This document shows positions 8,402-14,702 of a stretch of DNA of 34,769 nucleotides, piece by piece; position 1 is the first letter of the stretch, and every line of letters starts with the position of its first letter. This stretch comes from JAHHUH01 sp045123075 (GTDB taxonomy: Bacteria > Bacillota > Negativicutes > Acidaminococcales > Acidaminococcaceae). The translations under genes and the position numbers were made by a program. The stretch spans positions 1-34,769 of the forward strand of contig JBGVIJ010000028.1 in NCBI GenBank assembly GCA_045123075.1, written 5' to 3'. A model generated the notes under the pieces. The model did no database searches. It had not been told where the DNA came from and saw only the letters and a program-made list of their open reading frames with translations.

Positions 8402-9242
8402 TTGTGGCGGTCATCACCACGATACCTTGATTCCCCAAGTGGGCGTAATTACTGACATCTGCACTGAAACCGCTGATGTAAAAACTTTTAGAGTAGAAAA
8501 GATTGGTGGCGGCAAATTGTTCGAGCACATGCCCGGTCAATGTGCAATCCTTTCCGTTCCCGGTAAAGGCGAAGCAATCTTTTCCATCACTTCTTCACCG
8601 ACTAACGAAAAATATATGGAATTCAGTATCAAACGTTGTGGTTCTATTACTGATTTCCTCCATTTTGAAGTAGAAGTTGGTCAACAAATTGCAGTGCGTG
8701 GTCCTTACGGTAACCATTTCCCTGTGGAAGATGCTTTGAAAGGTAAAGATATTCTCTTTATCGCAGGTGGCATTGGCCTTGCTCCCATGCGTAGTGTAAT
8801 TAACTATATGCTTGATAAACGTGCTGACTACGGTAGCATTGATATCGTTTATGGTGCTCGCAGTGTTGAAGACTTTGTTCGCTACAATGAACTGAGCGAA
8901 GTTTGGCCTGCTCAACCTGATACTCGCGTTCACTTAACTATTGATAGACCTCAAGAAAACTGGCAAGGCAATGTTGGTTTTGTTCCTGCTTTCTTGAAAG
9001 ATTTAGAGTTCACTCCTGACAAAACTGTTTTATTGTGTGGCCCGCCGATTATGATTAAACTCTGTTTAGCAGCTTTAATTGAAATGGGCTTTAGCAAAGA
9101 ACAAGTTTATACCACATTGGAATTGAAGATGAAATGTGGTGTTGGTAAGTGTGGACGTTGTAATATTGGTGGCAAGTACGTTTGCAAGGATGGTCCGGTA
9201 TTTACTTGTGACCAATTAGACGAAATGCCCGATGAGTATTAA
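8394..9242 (+). CDS. FAD/NAD(P)H oxidoreductase, FlxA/AsrB-like
   Basis: 282 residues. The ATG at 8394 is preferred to a GTG six bases earlier because GAGGTG at 8381-8386 is correctly spaced from it. Ferredoxin-NADP reductase fold: the flavin region MPGQCAILSVPG and FSITSSPT, the NAD(P) site FIAGGIGLAPMRS, then VLLCGPPIM, and a C-terminal [2Fe-2S] cluster MKCGVGKCGRCNIG...CKDGPVF. Similar subunits oxidise NADH in Flx complexes and AsrB; NADH versus NADPH cannot be decided here. The first ten residues, MCNCGGHHHD, form a short Cys/His cluster that could bind metal, an unusual decoration. Predicted electron entry point of the complex. Confidence 0.85.
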   Translation: MCNCGGHHHDTLIPQVGVITDICTETADVKTFRVEKIGGGKLFEHMPGQCAILSVPGKGEAIFSITSSPTNEKYMEFSIKRCGSITDFLHFEVEVGQQIAVRGPYGNHFPVEDALKGKDILFIAGGIGLAPMRSVINYMLDKRADYGSIDIVYGARSVEDFVRYNELSEVWPAQPDTRVHLTIDRPQENWQGNVGFVPAFLKDLEFTPDKTVLLCGPPIMIKLCLAALIEMGFSKEQVYTTLELKMKCGVGKCGRCNIGGKYVCKDGPVFTCDQLDEMPDEY

Positions 9243-9380
9243 AATTTGCGATAATTGCTTTATACTACGTTGGTGAAAAATTTGCTCCTTAAATATACTT
9301 TAGTATTATTTCAGTCGCAAATTGTTTCATCCGCCTTGTCTAAAGACAATTCTTACAAATTTTTAAAGGAGATTGTATAA
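9243..9380 (+). other. Intergenic spacer with inverted repeats, inside the redox cluster
   Basis: The only sizeable gap in the cluster (138 bases). A 9-base inverted repeat, AATTTGCGA (9243-9251) and TCGCAAATT (9315-9323), brackets most of it. A small hairpin, TTGTC-TAAA-GACAA (9336-9349), lies just before the ribosome site AAAGGAGA. A weak promoter-like pair, TTGGTG (9270-9275) and TATACT (9294-9299) with an 18-base spacer, could start separate frdBA transcription. There is no T-run, so it is not a clear terminator. Confidence 0.4.
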
Positions 9381-10055
9381 ATGGAACAAATGGTAACTGT
9401 ATATTTGCTCGGTAAAGAATATTCCGTACCTGCTACTTTGACCATTATGGATGCTATGGAATACGCTGGCTTTAAGCTGGTGCGTGGTTGTGGCTGCCGT
9501 AGCGGTTTCTGTGGTGCATGTGCGGTAATCTATAGAATCAAAGGCTCTACTGAATTGAAGGTTGTGCTTTCCTGCCAAACTAAGGTAGAAGAGGGTATGT
9601 GCGTTGGTAAAATCGATTCCTTCCCTGTAAATAAACGCACCTTCAATATCGAAGAAATTAAAGCTTCTGACAATATTGTTGGTCAGCTTTATCCGGAAAT
9701 CTTTAGCTGCATTGGCTGCAATGCTTGCACTAAAGGTTGTCCCCAAGGTTTGAGCGTTATGCAATACATTGCTTATGCTCAACGTGGTGAATATGAAAAA
9801 GCAGCTCACGCTTCCTTTGACTGCGTAAGCTGCAATATCTGCGCATCACGTTGTCCTGCCCAAATCAGCCATAGTGCTGTAGGTTTACTTTGCCGTCGCT
9901 TAACTGGTAAATATATCCAACCTAAATGCGAACACTTGGCAGATCGCGTTGCAGAAATTGAAAACGGTGACTACGTTAAAATTCTTGAAAAACTTAAAAA
10001 CACTCCCCTTGATGAACTCAAGGATATGTATAACAAACGCGAGATTGAAAAGTAA
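9381..10055 (+). CDS. frdB: Fumarate reductase-type iron-sulfur subunit (FrdB/TfrB N-half-like)
   Basis: 224 residues. A plant-type [2Fe-2S] domain (C39, C44, C47, C65 in GCGCRSGFCGACAV...LSC) is followed by two [4Fe-4S] motifs: C110-x2-C113-x2-C116-x3-C120 and C148-x2-C151-x2-C154-x3-C158. This matches the electron-relay half of succinate dehydrogenase/fumarate reductase B subunits. It resembles TfrB of methanogen thiol:fumarate reductase more than membrane Frd, since the second site has four regular cysteines instead of the [3Fe-4S] ligand pattern. Unlike TfrB it lacks a fused CCG domain; a separate HdrB is encoded at the head of the cluster. No membrane-anchor gene is present, so the enzyme is probably soluble. 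Good AAAGGAGA site upstream; 12 bases separate it from the flavoprotein gene. Confidence 0.85.
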   Translation: MEQMVTVYLLGKEYSVPATLTIMDAMEYAGFKLVRGCGCRSGFCGACAVIYRIKGSTELKVVLSCQTKVEEGMCVGKIDSFPVNKRTFNIEEIKASDNIVGQLYPEIFSCIGCNACTKGCPQGLSVMQYIAYAQRGEYEKAAHASFDCVSCNICASRCPAQISHSAVGLLCRRLTGKYIQPKCEHLADRVAEIENGDYVKILEKLKNTPLDELKDMYNKREIEK

Positions 10056-10067
10056 GGAGGGCAAGTT

Positions 10068-11678
10068 ATGAGCGCATTTACTGAAGATATGTTGAAATCC
10101 ATGGCTAATGTAGAACGTACTCGTACAGCCCGCCTGAACAGTACTGTGGAACGTTTTAGTGCAGAAGAAAAAGAAGCTTTGCTCCAAGCCTTCCATCCTG
10201 ACTACAGCACCAAAGGCTTTAAAGTTTTGGAAGTTGGCCCCAATAAAGGCGAAAAAGCTCCTGTTGAATTAGCACAACTTTTAGAAGGCAAAAGCCGTTT
10301 AGAAGGTGTTAATGTAGATTTGAATCGTGTTGACTATGATGTAGATGTTTTGGTAATTGGCGGGGGCGGTGCAGGTGCTGCAGCTGCTATTGAAGCTAAA
10401 CGTGCTGGCGCAAATGTTCTCGTTGTAACTAAATTACGTATGGGCGATGCTAACACCATGATGGCAGAAGGCGGTATCCAAGGTGCAGATAAAGCTAACG
10501 ATTCCCCGGCTATCCATTACCTTGACGCACTTGGTGGCGGTCACTACAAAAACATTCCCGAACTTTTGGAAAAACTCGTTACAGAAGGCCCTCTTGCTAT
10601 TGATTGGCTTGATAAAATGGGCGTTATGTTCGATAAAGAAGCAGACGGTACCATGGTTACTACTCACGGCGGCGGTACCTCCCGTAAAAGAATGCACGCT
10701 TGCGCTGACTACACCGGTGCAGAAATTATGCGCGTTCTTCGTGACGAAGTACAAAACTGTGGCGTAGACATTTTGGAATTTGCTCCGGCAATTGAACTCC
10801 TCCTTGATGAAGAAGGCAAATGTGCAGGCGCAGTTCTCCTTGATTATGATAGCAACGAACACATTGTAGTTCGTGCTAAAACCGTAATCATGGCAACCGG
10901 CGGTGCAGGTCGCTTGCATTACCAAGGTTTCCCGACTTCTAATCACTACGGTGCAACTGCTGACGGTTTGGTTATGGCTTACCGTGCAGGCGCTCACTTG
11001 ATTTATGAAGATGCTATCCAATACCATCCCACCGGTGTAGCTTATCCTGCACAAATCTACGGTGCATTGGTAACTGAAAAAGTTCGTTCTTTGGGCGCTC
11101 AATTAGTAAATAGCGAAGGCGAAGCTTTCATGCATCCGTTGGAAACTCGTGATGTTTCCGCAGCTTCCATCATTCGTGAATGTACTGCTCGTGGTAAAGG
11201 CGTTAAAGCTTTGGACGGCGTAGCTCTTTGGCTTGATACCCCGATGATTGAAATTATCCACGGTGAAGGTACCATTGCAAAACGTTTGCCCGGTATGCTT
11301 CGTATGTATAAAAAATTCGGTATTGACCTGCGTAAAGAACCTATCCTGATTTATCCCACCTTGCATTATCAAAATGGTGGTATCCTGATTGATGAAAACG
11401 CAGAAACTAAAATCAGTGGTTTGTATGTAGCTGGTGAAGCAGTTGGTGGTATTCATGGTACTAACCGCTTGATGGGTAACAGTTTACTTGATATAATCGT
11501 ATTTGGACGTATTGCTGGTATCAAAGCTGCTGAAAAAGCTAAGACTGTTGAACTTTGCAAGCTTTCCTTGCAACACGTTGCTGATTATGCAAATGAACTT
11601 TCTGAAGCTGGCATCAACTCTGATGTTGCTTCTCCGAAACTTTTGCCCGTTTATACTCACGGTCGTAAAGCAAGATAA
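10068..11678 (+). CDS. frdA: Fumarate reductase/succinate dehydrogenase-type flavoprotein, soluble
   Basis: 536 residues, GGAGGG upstream. FAD Rossmann motif VIGGGGAGAAAAIEAKRAGA at about 96-115. Residues aligning with the fumarate reductase active site are kept: H320 (QYHPTG), R340 (TEKVRSLGA), H433 (TLHYQNGG) and R467 (GTNRLMGNSL). At the covalent-flavin position, where Frd/Sdh have His before TxxAxGG, this protein has N129 (DANTMMAEGG), so FAD is probably non-covalent, as in TfrA and L-aspartate oxidase. There is an unusual N-terminal extension of about 90 residues before the Rossmann fold, and only about 55 residues after the flavin domain, so the normal C-terminal helical domain is reduced. 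With the Fe-S partner upstream, fumarate reduction is the likeliest activity; another enoate acceptor is possible. Last gene of the cluster. Confidence 0.82.
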   Translation: MSAFTEDMLKSMANVERTRTARLNSTVERFSAEEKEALLQAFHPDYSTKGFKVLEVGPNKGEKAPVELAQLLEGKSRLEGVNVDLNRVDYDVDVLVIGGGGAGAAAAIEAKRAGANVLVVTKLRMGDANTMMAEGGIQGADKANDSPAIHYLDALGGGHYKNIPELLEKLVTEGPLAIDWLDKMGVMFDKEADGTMVTTHGGGTSRKRMHACADYTGAEIMRVLRDEVQNCGVDILEFAPAIELLLDEEGKCAGAVLLDYDSNEHIVVRAKTVIMATGGAGRLHYQGFPTSNHYGATADGLVMAYRAGAHLIYEDAIQYHPTGVAYPAQIYGALVTEKVRSLGAQLVNSEGEAFMHPLETRDVSAASIIRECTARGKGVKALDGVALWLDTPMIEIIHGEGTIAKRLPGMLRMYKKFGIDLRKEPILIYPTLHYQNGGILIDENAETKISGLYVAGEAVGGIHGTNRLMGNSLLDIIVFGRIAGIKAAEKAKTVELCKLSLQHVADYANELSEAGINSDVASPKLLPVYTHGRKAR

Positions 11679-11690
11679 TACTAAATATTT

Positions 11691-11722
11691 AAAGGTCGGA
11701 AGATTTCTTCCGACCTTTATTT
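11691..11722 (+). terminator. Strong terminator closing the hdr-flx-frd cluster
   Basis: AAAGGTCGGAAG (11691-11702), loop ATTT, CTTCCGACCTTT (11707-11718), followed by ATTT. A 12-bp perfect stem, 12 bases after the flavoprotein stop. Confidence 0.92.
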
Positions 11723-11730
11723 AAAATACA

Positions 11731-11763
11731 AGCGGCAGATTGGGGGCACCACCTTATGTCGCT
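11731..11763 (+). other. Possible leader hairpin upstream of thiD
   Basis: AGCGGCA (11731-11737) can pair with TGTCGCT (11757-11763), seven pairs including one G-U, enclosing a G-rich and C-rich loop. It lacks the conserved THI-box sequences, so it is not recognised as a TPP riboswitch. Function unknown. Confidence 0.25.
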
Positions 11764-11802
11764 ATACAAAACTATGCTGAAAAATGAAAGGAGATTTTCG
11801 TA

Positions 11803-12618
11803 ATGAAAATGAAAACAGCATTGACCATTGCAGGAAGTGACTGCAGTGGAGGCGCCGGTATTCAAGCTGATATTAAAGCAATGACAATGAATGGTGTTTA
11901 CGCAATGAGTGCTATTACTGCTCTAACAGCGCAAAACACAACCGGTGTCCGAGCGATTCAGGAATCTACACCTGAATTTTTACAACAACAAATTGACGCC
12001 ATCTTTGAAGATATTTTCCCTGATGCTGTCAAAATTGGTATGGTAGCTTCAAGTGAGCTCATCTGTGTCATTGCAGACAGGTTAAAAAATTACAAAGCAA
12101 CTAATATCGTTGTTGATCCTGTTATGGTAGCAACTAGTGGTTCTTCTTTGATGAAAACTGATGCAGTTCAAACCCTCATCGAAGAACTGTTACCATTAGC
12201 TACGGTTGTTACACCTAACATTCCTGAAGCAGAAATTCTTTCAGGCTTAACCATTGAAACCAAAGAAGATATGGAGAAGGCTGCAAAGTTAATAGGGGAC
12301 ACCTATAAATGTTCTGTTCTGCTTAAAGGTGGACATAGCATAAATGATGCAAATGATTTATTATATTCCGCTGGTGAAATGAATTGGTTTGAAGGCAAAC
12401 GCATTGATAACCCAAACACTCATGGAACTGGCTGTACTTTATCCAGCGCCATCGCTTCTAATCTTGCTAAAGGCTTAACTTTAGCAGAGGCAGTTAGAAG
12501 AGCAAAAGACTATATTTCTGAAGCACTTGCCGCTCAACTTGATTTAGGCAAAGGCTCTGGACCTATGCAACATAATTTTGGACTTACTACTCGTTACGCT
12601 GAATATTGCTCTAACTAA
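11803..12618 (+). CDS. thiD: Hydroxymethylpyrimidine/phosphomethylpyrimidine kinase
   Basis: 271 residues, full length for ThiD. It phosphorylates HMP and then HMP-phosphate for thiamine synthesis. Visible signatures: TIAGSDCSGGAGIQADIKA at the N-terminus, VDPVMVATSG in the middle, VLLKGGH, and the ribokinase-family anion hole and catalytic Asp region NTHGTGCTLSSAIAS near the C-terminus. AAAGGAGA lies upstream of the ATG at 11803. It stands alone: no thiC, thiE or thiM lies beside it, which suggests HMP salvage or vitamin B6-type kinase use (some ThiD proteins phosphorylate pyridoxine), but the sequence does not settle this. No obvious terminator follows; the downstream gene has its own promoter. 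Confidence 0.93.
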   Translation: MKMKTALTIAGSDCSGGAGIQADIKAMTMNGVYAMSAITALTAQNTTGVRAIQESTPEFLQQQIDAIFEDIFPDAVKIGMVASSELICVIADRLKNYKATNIVVDPVMVATSGSSLMKTDAVQTLIEELLPLATVVTPNIPEAEILSGLTIETKEDMEKAAKLIGDTYKCSVLLKGGHSINDANDLLYSAGEMNWFEGKRIDNPNTHGTGCTLSSAIASNLAKGLTLAEAVRRAKDYISEALAAQLDLGKGSGPMQHNFGLTTRYAEYCSN

Positions 12619-12649
12619 AACATATTTTTCTGTAACCGTAGTCTCAAAA

Positions 12650-12678
12650 TTGACAAAGACTGCTCCTATTGTTAAGAT
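12650..12678 (+). promoter_or_regulatory. Promoter of the P-type ATPase-like gene
   Basis: Perfect -35 TTGACA (12650-12655), 17-base spacer, -10 TAAGAT (12673-12678), 25 bases before the ATG at 12704. Confidence 0.7.
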
Positions 12679-12703
12679 TTAGTTATAAAATAGGGGGACG
12701 GTT

Positions 12704-14476
12704 ATGGAAACCATTGTTGTTAAGATAAAAGGATTGCGTAGTGCAGCATGCGTAAGTAGCATCGAACACAAATTACAACAGCTTGAATATGTTGAAGCTG
12801 TTCATGTTGATTTCGTTACTAGCGAAGCGCTGATACGCTCCTTTAGAAAATTAGATATAGAGCAAATTCAAAAGGTAGTAGAAGAAAACGGTTACTCCTT
12901 AGAAATTTCAGAGAAAGCTTCCAATTTTAGAAGGGAACGTCCTAAAAAGGATAATACCCTTTTATTTTCAGGAGTAGTCTTCTTTTTACTGTTATTTATA
13001 GAAATTGCAATGTATTTCTTAAAATATGAGCTTTCTTTGGATTTAGTAAAAGTTGCTGCTGGAGCAGAAATGTTCTTGGTAATTGCGGCACTTCTTCTTG
13101 CAAGAAAGTATATTGCTTTTGGCATTAGGCAACTTTCTTCTGATATTCCTTCCATGGATTCACTTCTTGCTGTAAGTAGCTTATTAGCAATAGTTTACAG
13201 CGGTTATCAAGCAATTGGTGTACTGCAAGGCTACGCCAGTGAATACGATTTATATTGTGCTGCTGTGAGCGGAGCCATCTTCTTTGCTTTGTATGGTAAA
13301 GGTAATTCTCAAAAGGCAGAGCAGCTTTTTACAAGTTCTAAGCCTGAAAGCTTTAAGCTTCCCAAAGCGACACTGCTTGTAAATGATTTAGAGCATGTCA
13401 TTTCCGGCAATCATCTTATTTCAGGCGATACCATCATCGTTAGAGAGGGAAGTGTTATTCCTGCAGACGGTCTTGTTCTGGACGGTTACGCAGAAGTTGA
13501 CGAGGCGGAAGTAAGTGGTTCATCAGCATTGACGTCCAAGGGAAAAGGTAAAGAAGTTTTTGCAGAAACTATCGTGAAAAGCGGAAGTCTTAAAATAAAA
13601 GTAACAGCTACCGGCAAAAATGTAAAAGCTGTTCAATTATGGCGTTTGGCTAAGCAATATGCCAATGAGCCTAAGAGTATGCAAAGACTCCGTCATACTG
13701 ATAAGATTGCTGCCATCTTTTTGCCTTTAATCACTAGTATCAGTGTCATTGCAGGTTTAAGCTGGTATTTTTATACCGGTGATGCTCATTTAGGATTCAA
13801 GATTCTCATTTCCGTAATGCTTGGTGCTTATCCTTGCGCTATGGGTTATATTCATAGTAGTGCTTTACTTTCCATAACCAAGCTTGCCAACACACAAGGA
13901 ATCATTTTTAAGAACCCTGCTGTTTTAGAACATCTCCATAAAATTACCATGGGGATTTTCTCTAAACAAGACGCTTCTGTTGCCAATAGAATGGATTTAG
14001 TACAGTTGACTGCTCTTGGGTTATATGTAGAAAATGCGTTGCCTGACTTCCTGCCTGACGGTAGAGTACGTGCGGTGGTAGACTTGGAGCCTAAAGAAAA
14101 GGCAGAGCTTATCCGTAGTTTACGTTGGGGTGGGGAACGCACCTTAGTTTATGGTAATAAAATTAGCGATATGCCTTTACTTGCTAGTGGTGATGTGGGC
14201 GTAGCTGTTCAAAACAGTGCAGCAGAGCAATTTGCGCATATTTCCCTTCCGCAAGATGAACCTAAATTTATCTTAATAGCTTTGGAAATTAGCAAAAAGC
14301 TTTCCAAAATTTATAAACGCAATTCAATACTTTCATTAACTTTTAACTTGCTCTCCTTACCAATTGCAATTGGTGTTTGGTACGCTTTTGGTGGTTTACT
14401 TTTAGAACCTTTGCTTTTAGCAGGAGTAATGCTTTTAGGTGGCGTTAGTGTCATTGTAAGTAGCAAGTTTATCTAA
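12704..14476 (+). CDS. Degenerate P1B-type ATPase homologue, probably catalytically inactive
   Basis: 590 residues, intact frame, GGGGG ribosome site. The architecture is that of a metal-transporting P1B ATPase: an N-terminal HMA-like fold, about eight hydrophobic segments and an actuator domain (GDTIIVREGSVIPADG). Every functional signature is changed. The HMA CxxC is GLRSAAC (only C16 left). The TGE loop is S271-G-S273. The membrane CPC is Y376-P-C378. The phosphorylation site DKTGT is S420-K-Q-D-A, so the acceptor Asp is gone. The hinge GDGxNDxP is G484-N-K-I-S-D-M-P. Only about 65 residues lie between the phosphorylation-site and hinge regions, so the nucleotide domain with its HP motif is essentially absent. 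It cannot pump by the normal cycle. The intact frame with its own promoter and terminator suggests a retained, re-purposed role, such as metal sensing, scaffold or regulator of a true pump. Confidence 0.85.
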   Translation: METIVVKIKGLRSAACVSSIEHKLQQLEYVEAVHVDFVTSEALIRSFRKLDIEQIQKVVEENGYSLEISEKASNFRRERPKKDNTLLFSGVVFFLLLFIEIAMYFLKYELSLDLVKVAAGAEMFLVIAALLLARKYIAFGIRQLSSDIPSMDSLLAVSSLLAIVYSGYQAIGVLQGYASEYDLYCAAVSGAIFFALYGKGNSQKAEQLFTSSKPESFKLPKATLLVNDLEHVISGNHLISGDTIIVREGSVIPADGLVLDGYAEVDEAEVSGSSALTSKGKGKEVFAETIVKSGSLKIKVTATGKNVKAVQLWRLAKQYANEPKSMQRLRHTDKIAAIFLPLITSISVIAGLSWYFYTGDAHLGFKILISVMLGAYPCAMGYIHSSALLSITKLANTQGIIFKNPAVLEHLHKITMGIFSKQDASVANRMDLVQLTALGLYVENALPDFLPDGRVRAVVDLEPKEKAELIRSLRWGGERTLVYGNKISDMPLLASGDVGVAVQNSAAEQFAHISLPQDEPKFILIALEISKKLSKIYKRNSILSLTFNLLSLPIAIGVWYAFGGLLLEPLLLAGVMLLGGVSVIVSSKFI

Positions 14477-14481
14477 AAAAT

Positions 14482-14516
14482 AACACTCTCACTTTGGAAA
14501 AGGTGGGAGTGTTTTT
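14482..14516 (+). terminator. Terminator after the P-type ATPase-like gene
   Basis: AACACTCTCAC (14482-14492) pairs with GTGGGAGTGTT (14503-14513), one G-T pair, followed by TTT. It begins five bases after the stop codon. Confidence 0.88.
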
Positions 14517-14585
14517 ACGTTCTTTAAAAAATTTATTACTACTTATTTTTAACACAGTTTTTTCAGAAAAATAGTGCCTGTGCGT

Positions 14586-14614
14586 TTGTCATACTACTAC
14601 TCATAGTGTATAAT
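14586..14614 (+). promoter_or_regulatory. Promoter of the RNase J gene
   Basis: TTGTCA (14586-14591), 17-base spacer, TATAAT (14609-14614): a near-consensus housekeeping promoter 89 bases before the start codon. It leaves a leader of about 80 bases in which no known riboregulator is seen. Confidence 0.8.
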
Positions 14615-14702
14615 ATAATATAGAGTATTTGTGCGGACTCGTGATTATAATTTATGTATAAATTTTGTACGGAAATAAAAGAAATGAGGAGGTGTATTTT
14701 TT

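Noticed and set aside
7367..9242. Anaerobic sulfite reductase (AsrA-AsrB)
   Set aside because: The two proteins resemble AsrA and AsrB, but no AsrC sirohaem subunit follows, and they sit in an Hdr/MvhD context, so a Flx-type electron-input module fits better.
10068..11678. L-aspartate oxidase (NadB)
   Set aside because: Non-covalent FAD and length would allow it, but the dedicated Fe-S partner directly upstream, the N-terminal extension and the absence of nadA/nadC neighbours favour a fumarate-reductase-type enzyme.
11723..11802. TPP riboswitch before thiD
   Set aside because: No conserved THI-box sequences (such as CUGAGA and ACCUGA in the proper order) are seen; only a short hairpin is present.
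12704..14476. Working copper or zinc P-type ATPase
   Set aside because: The overall similarity is clear, but the phosphorylated Asp, TGE, CPC and the nucleotide domain are absent, so transport activity is not supported.
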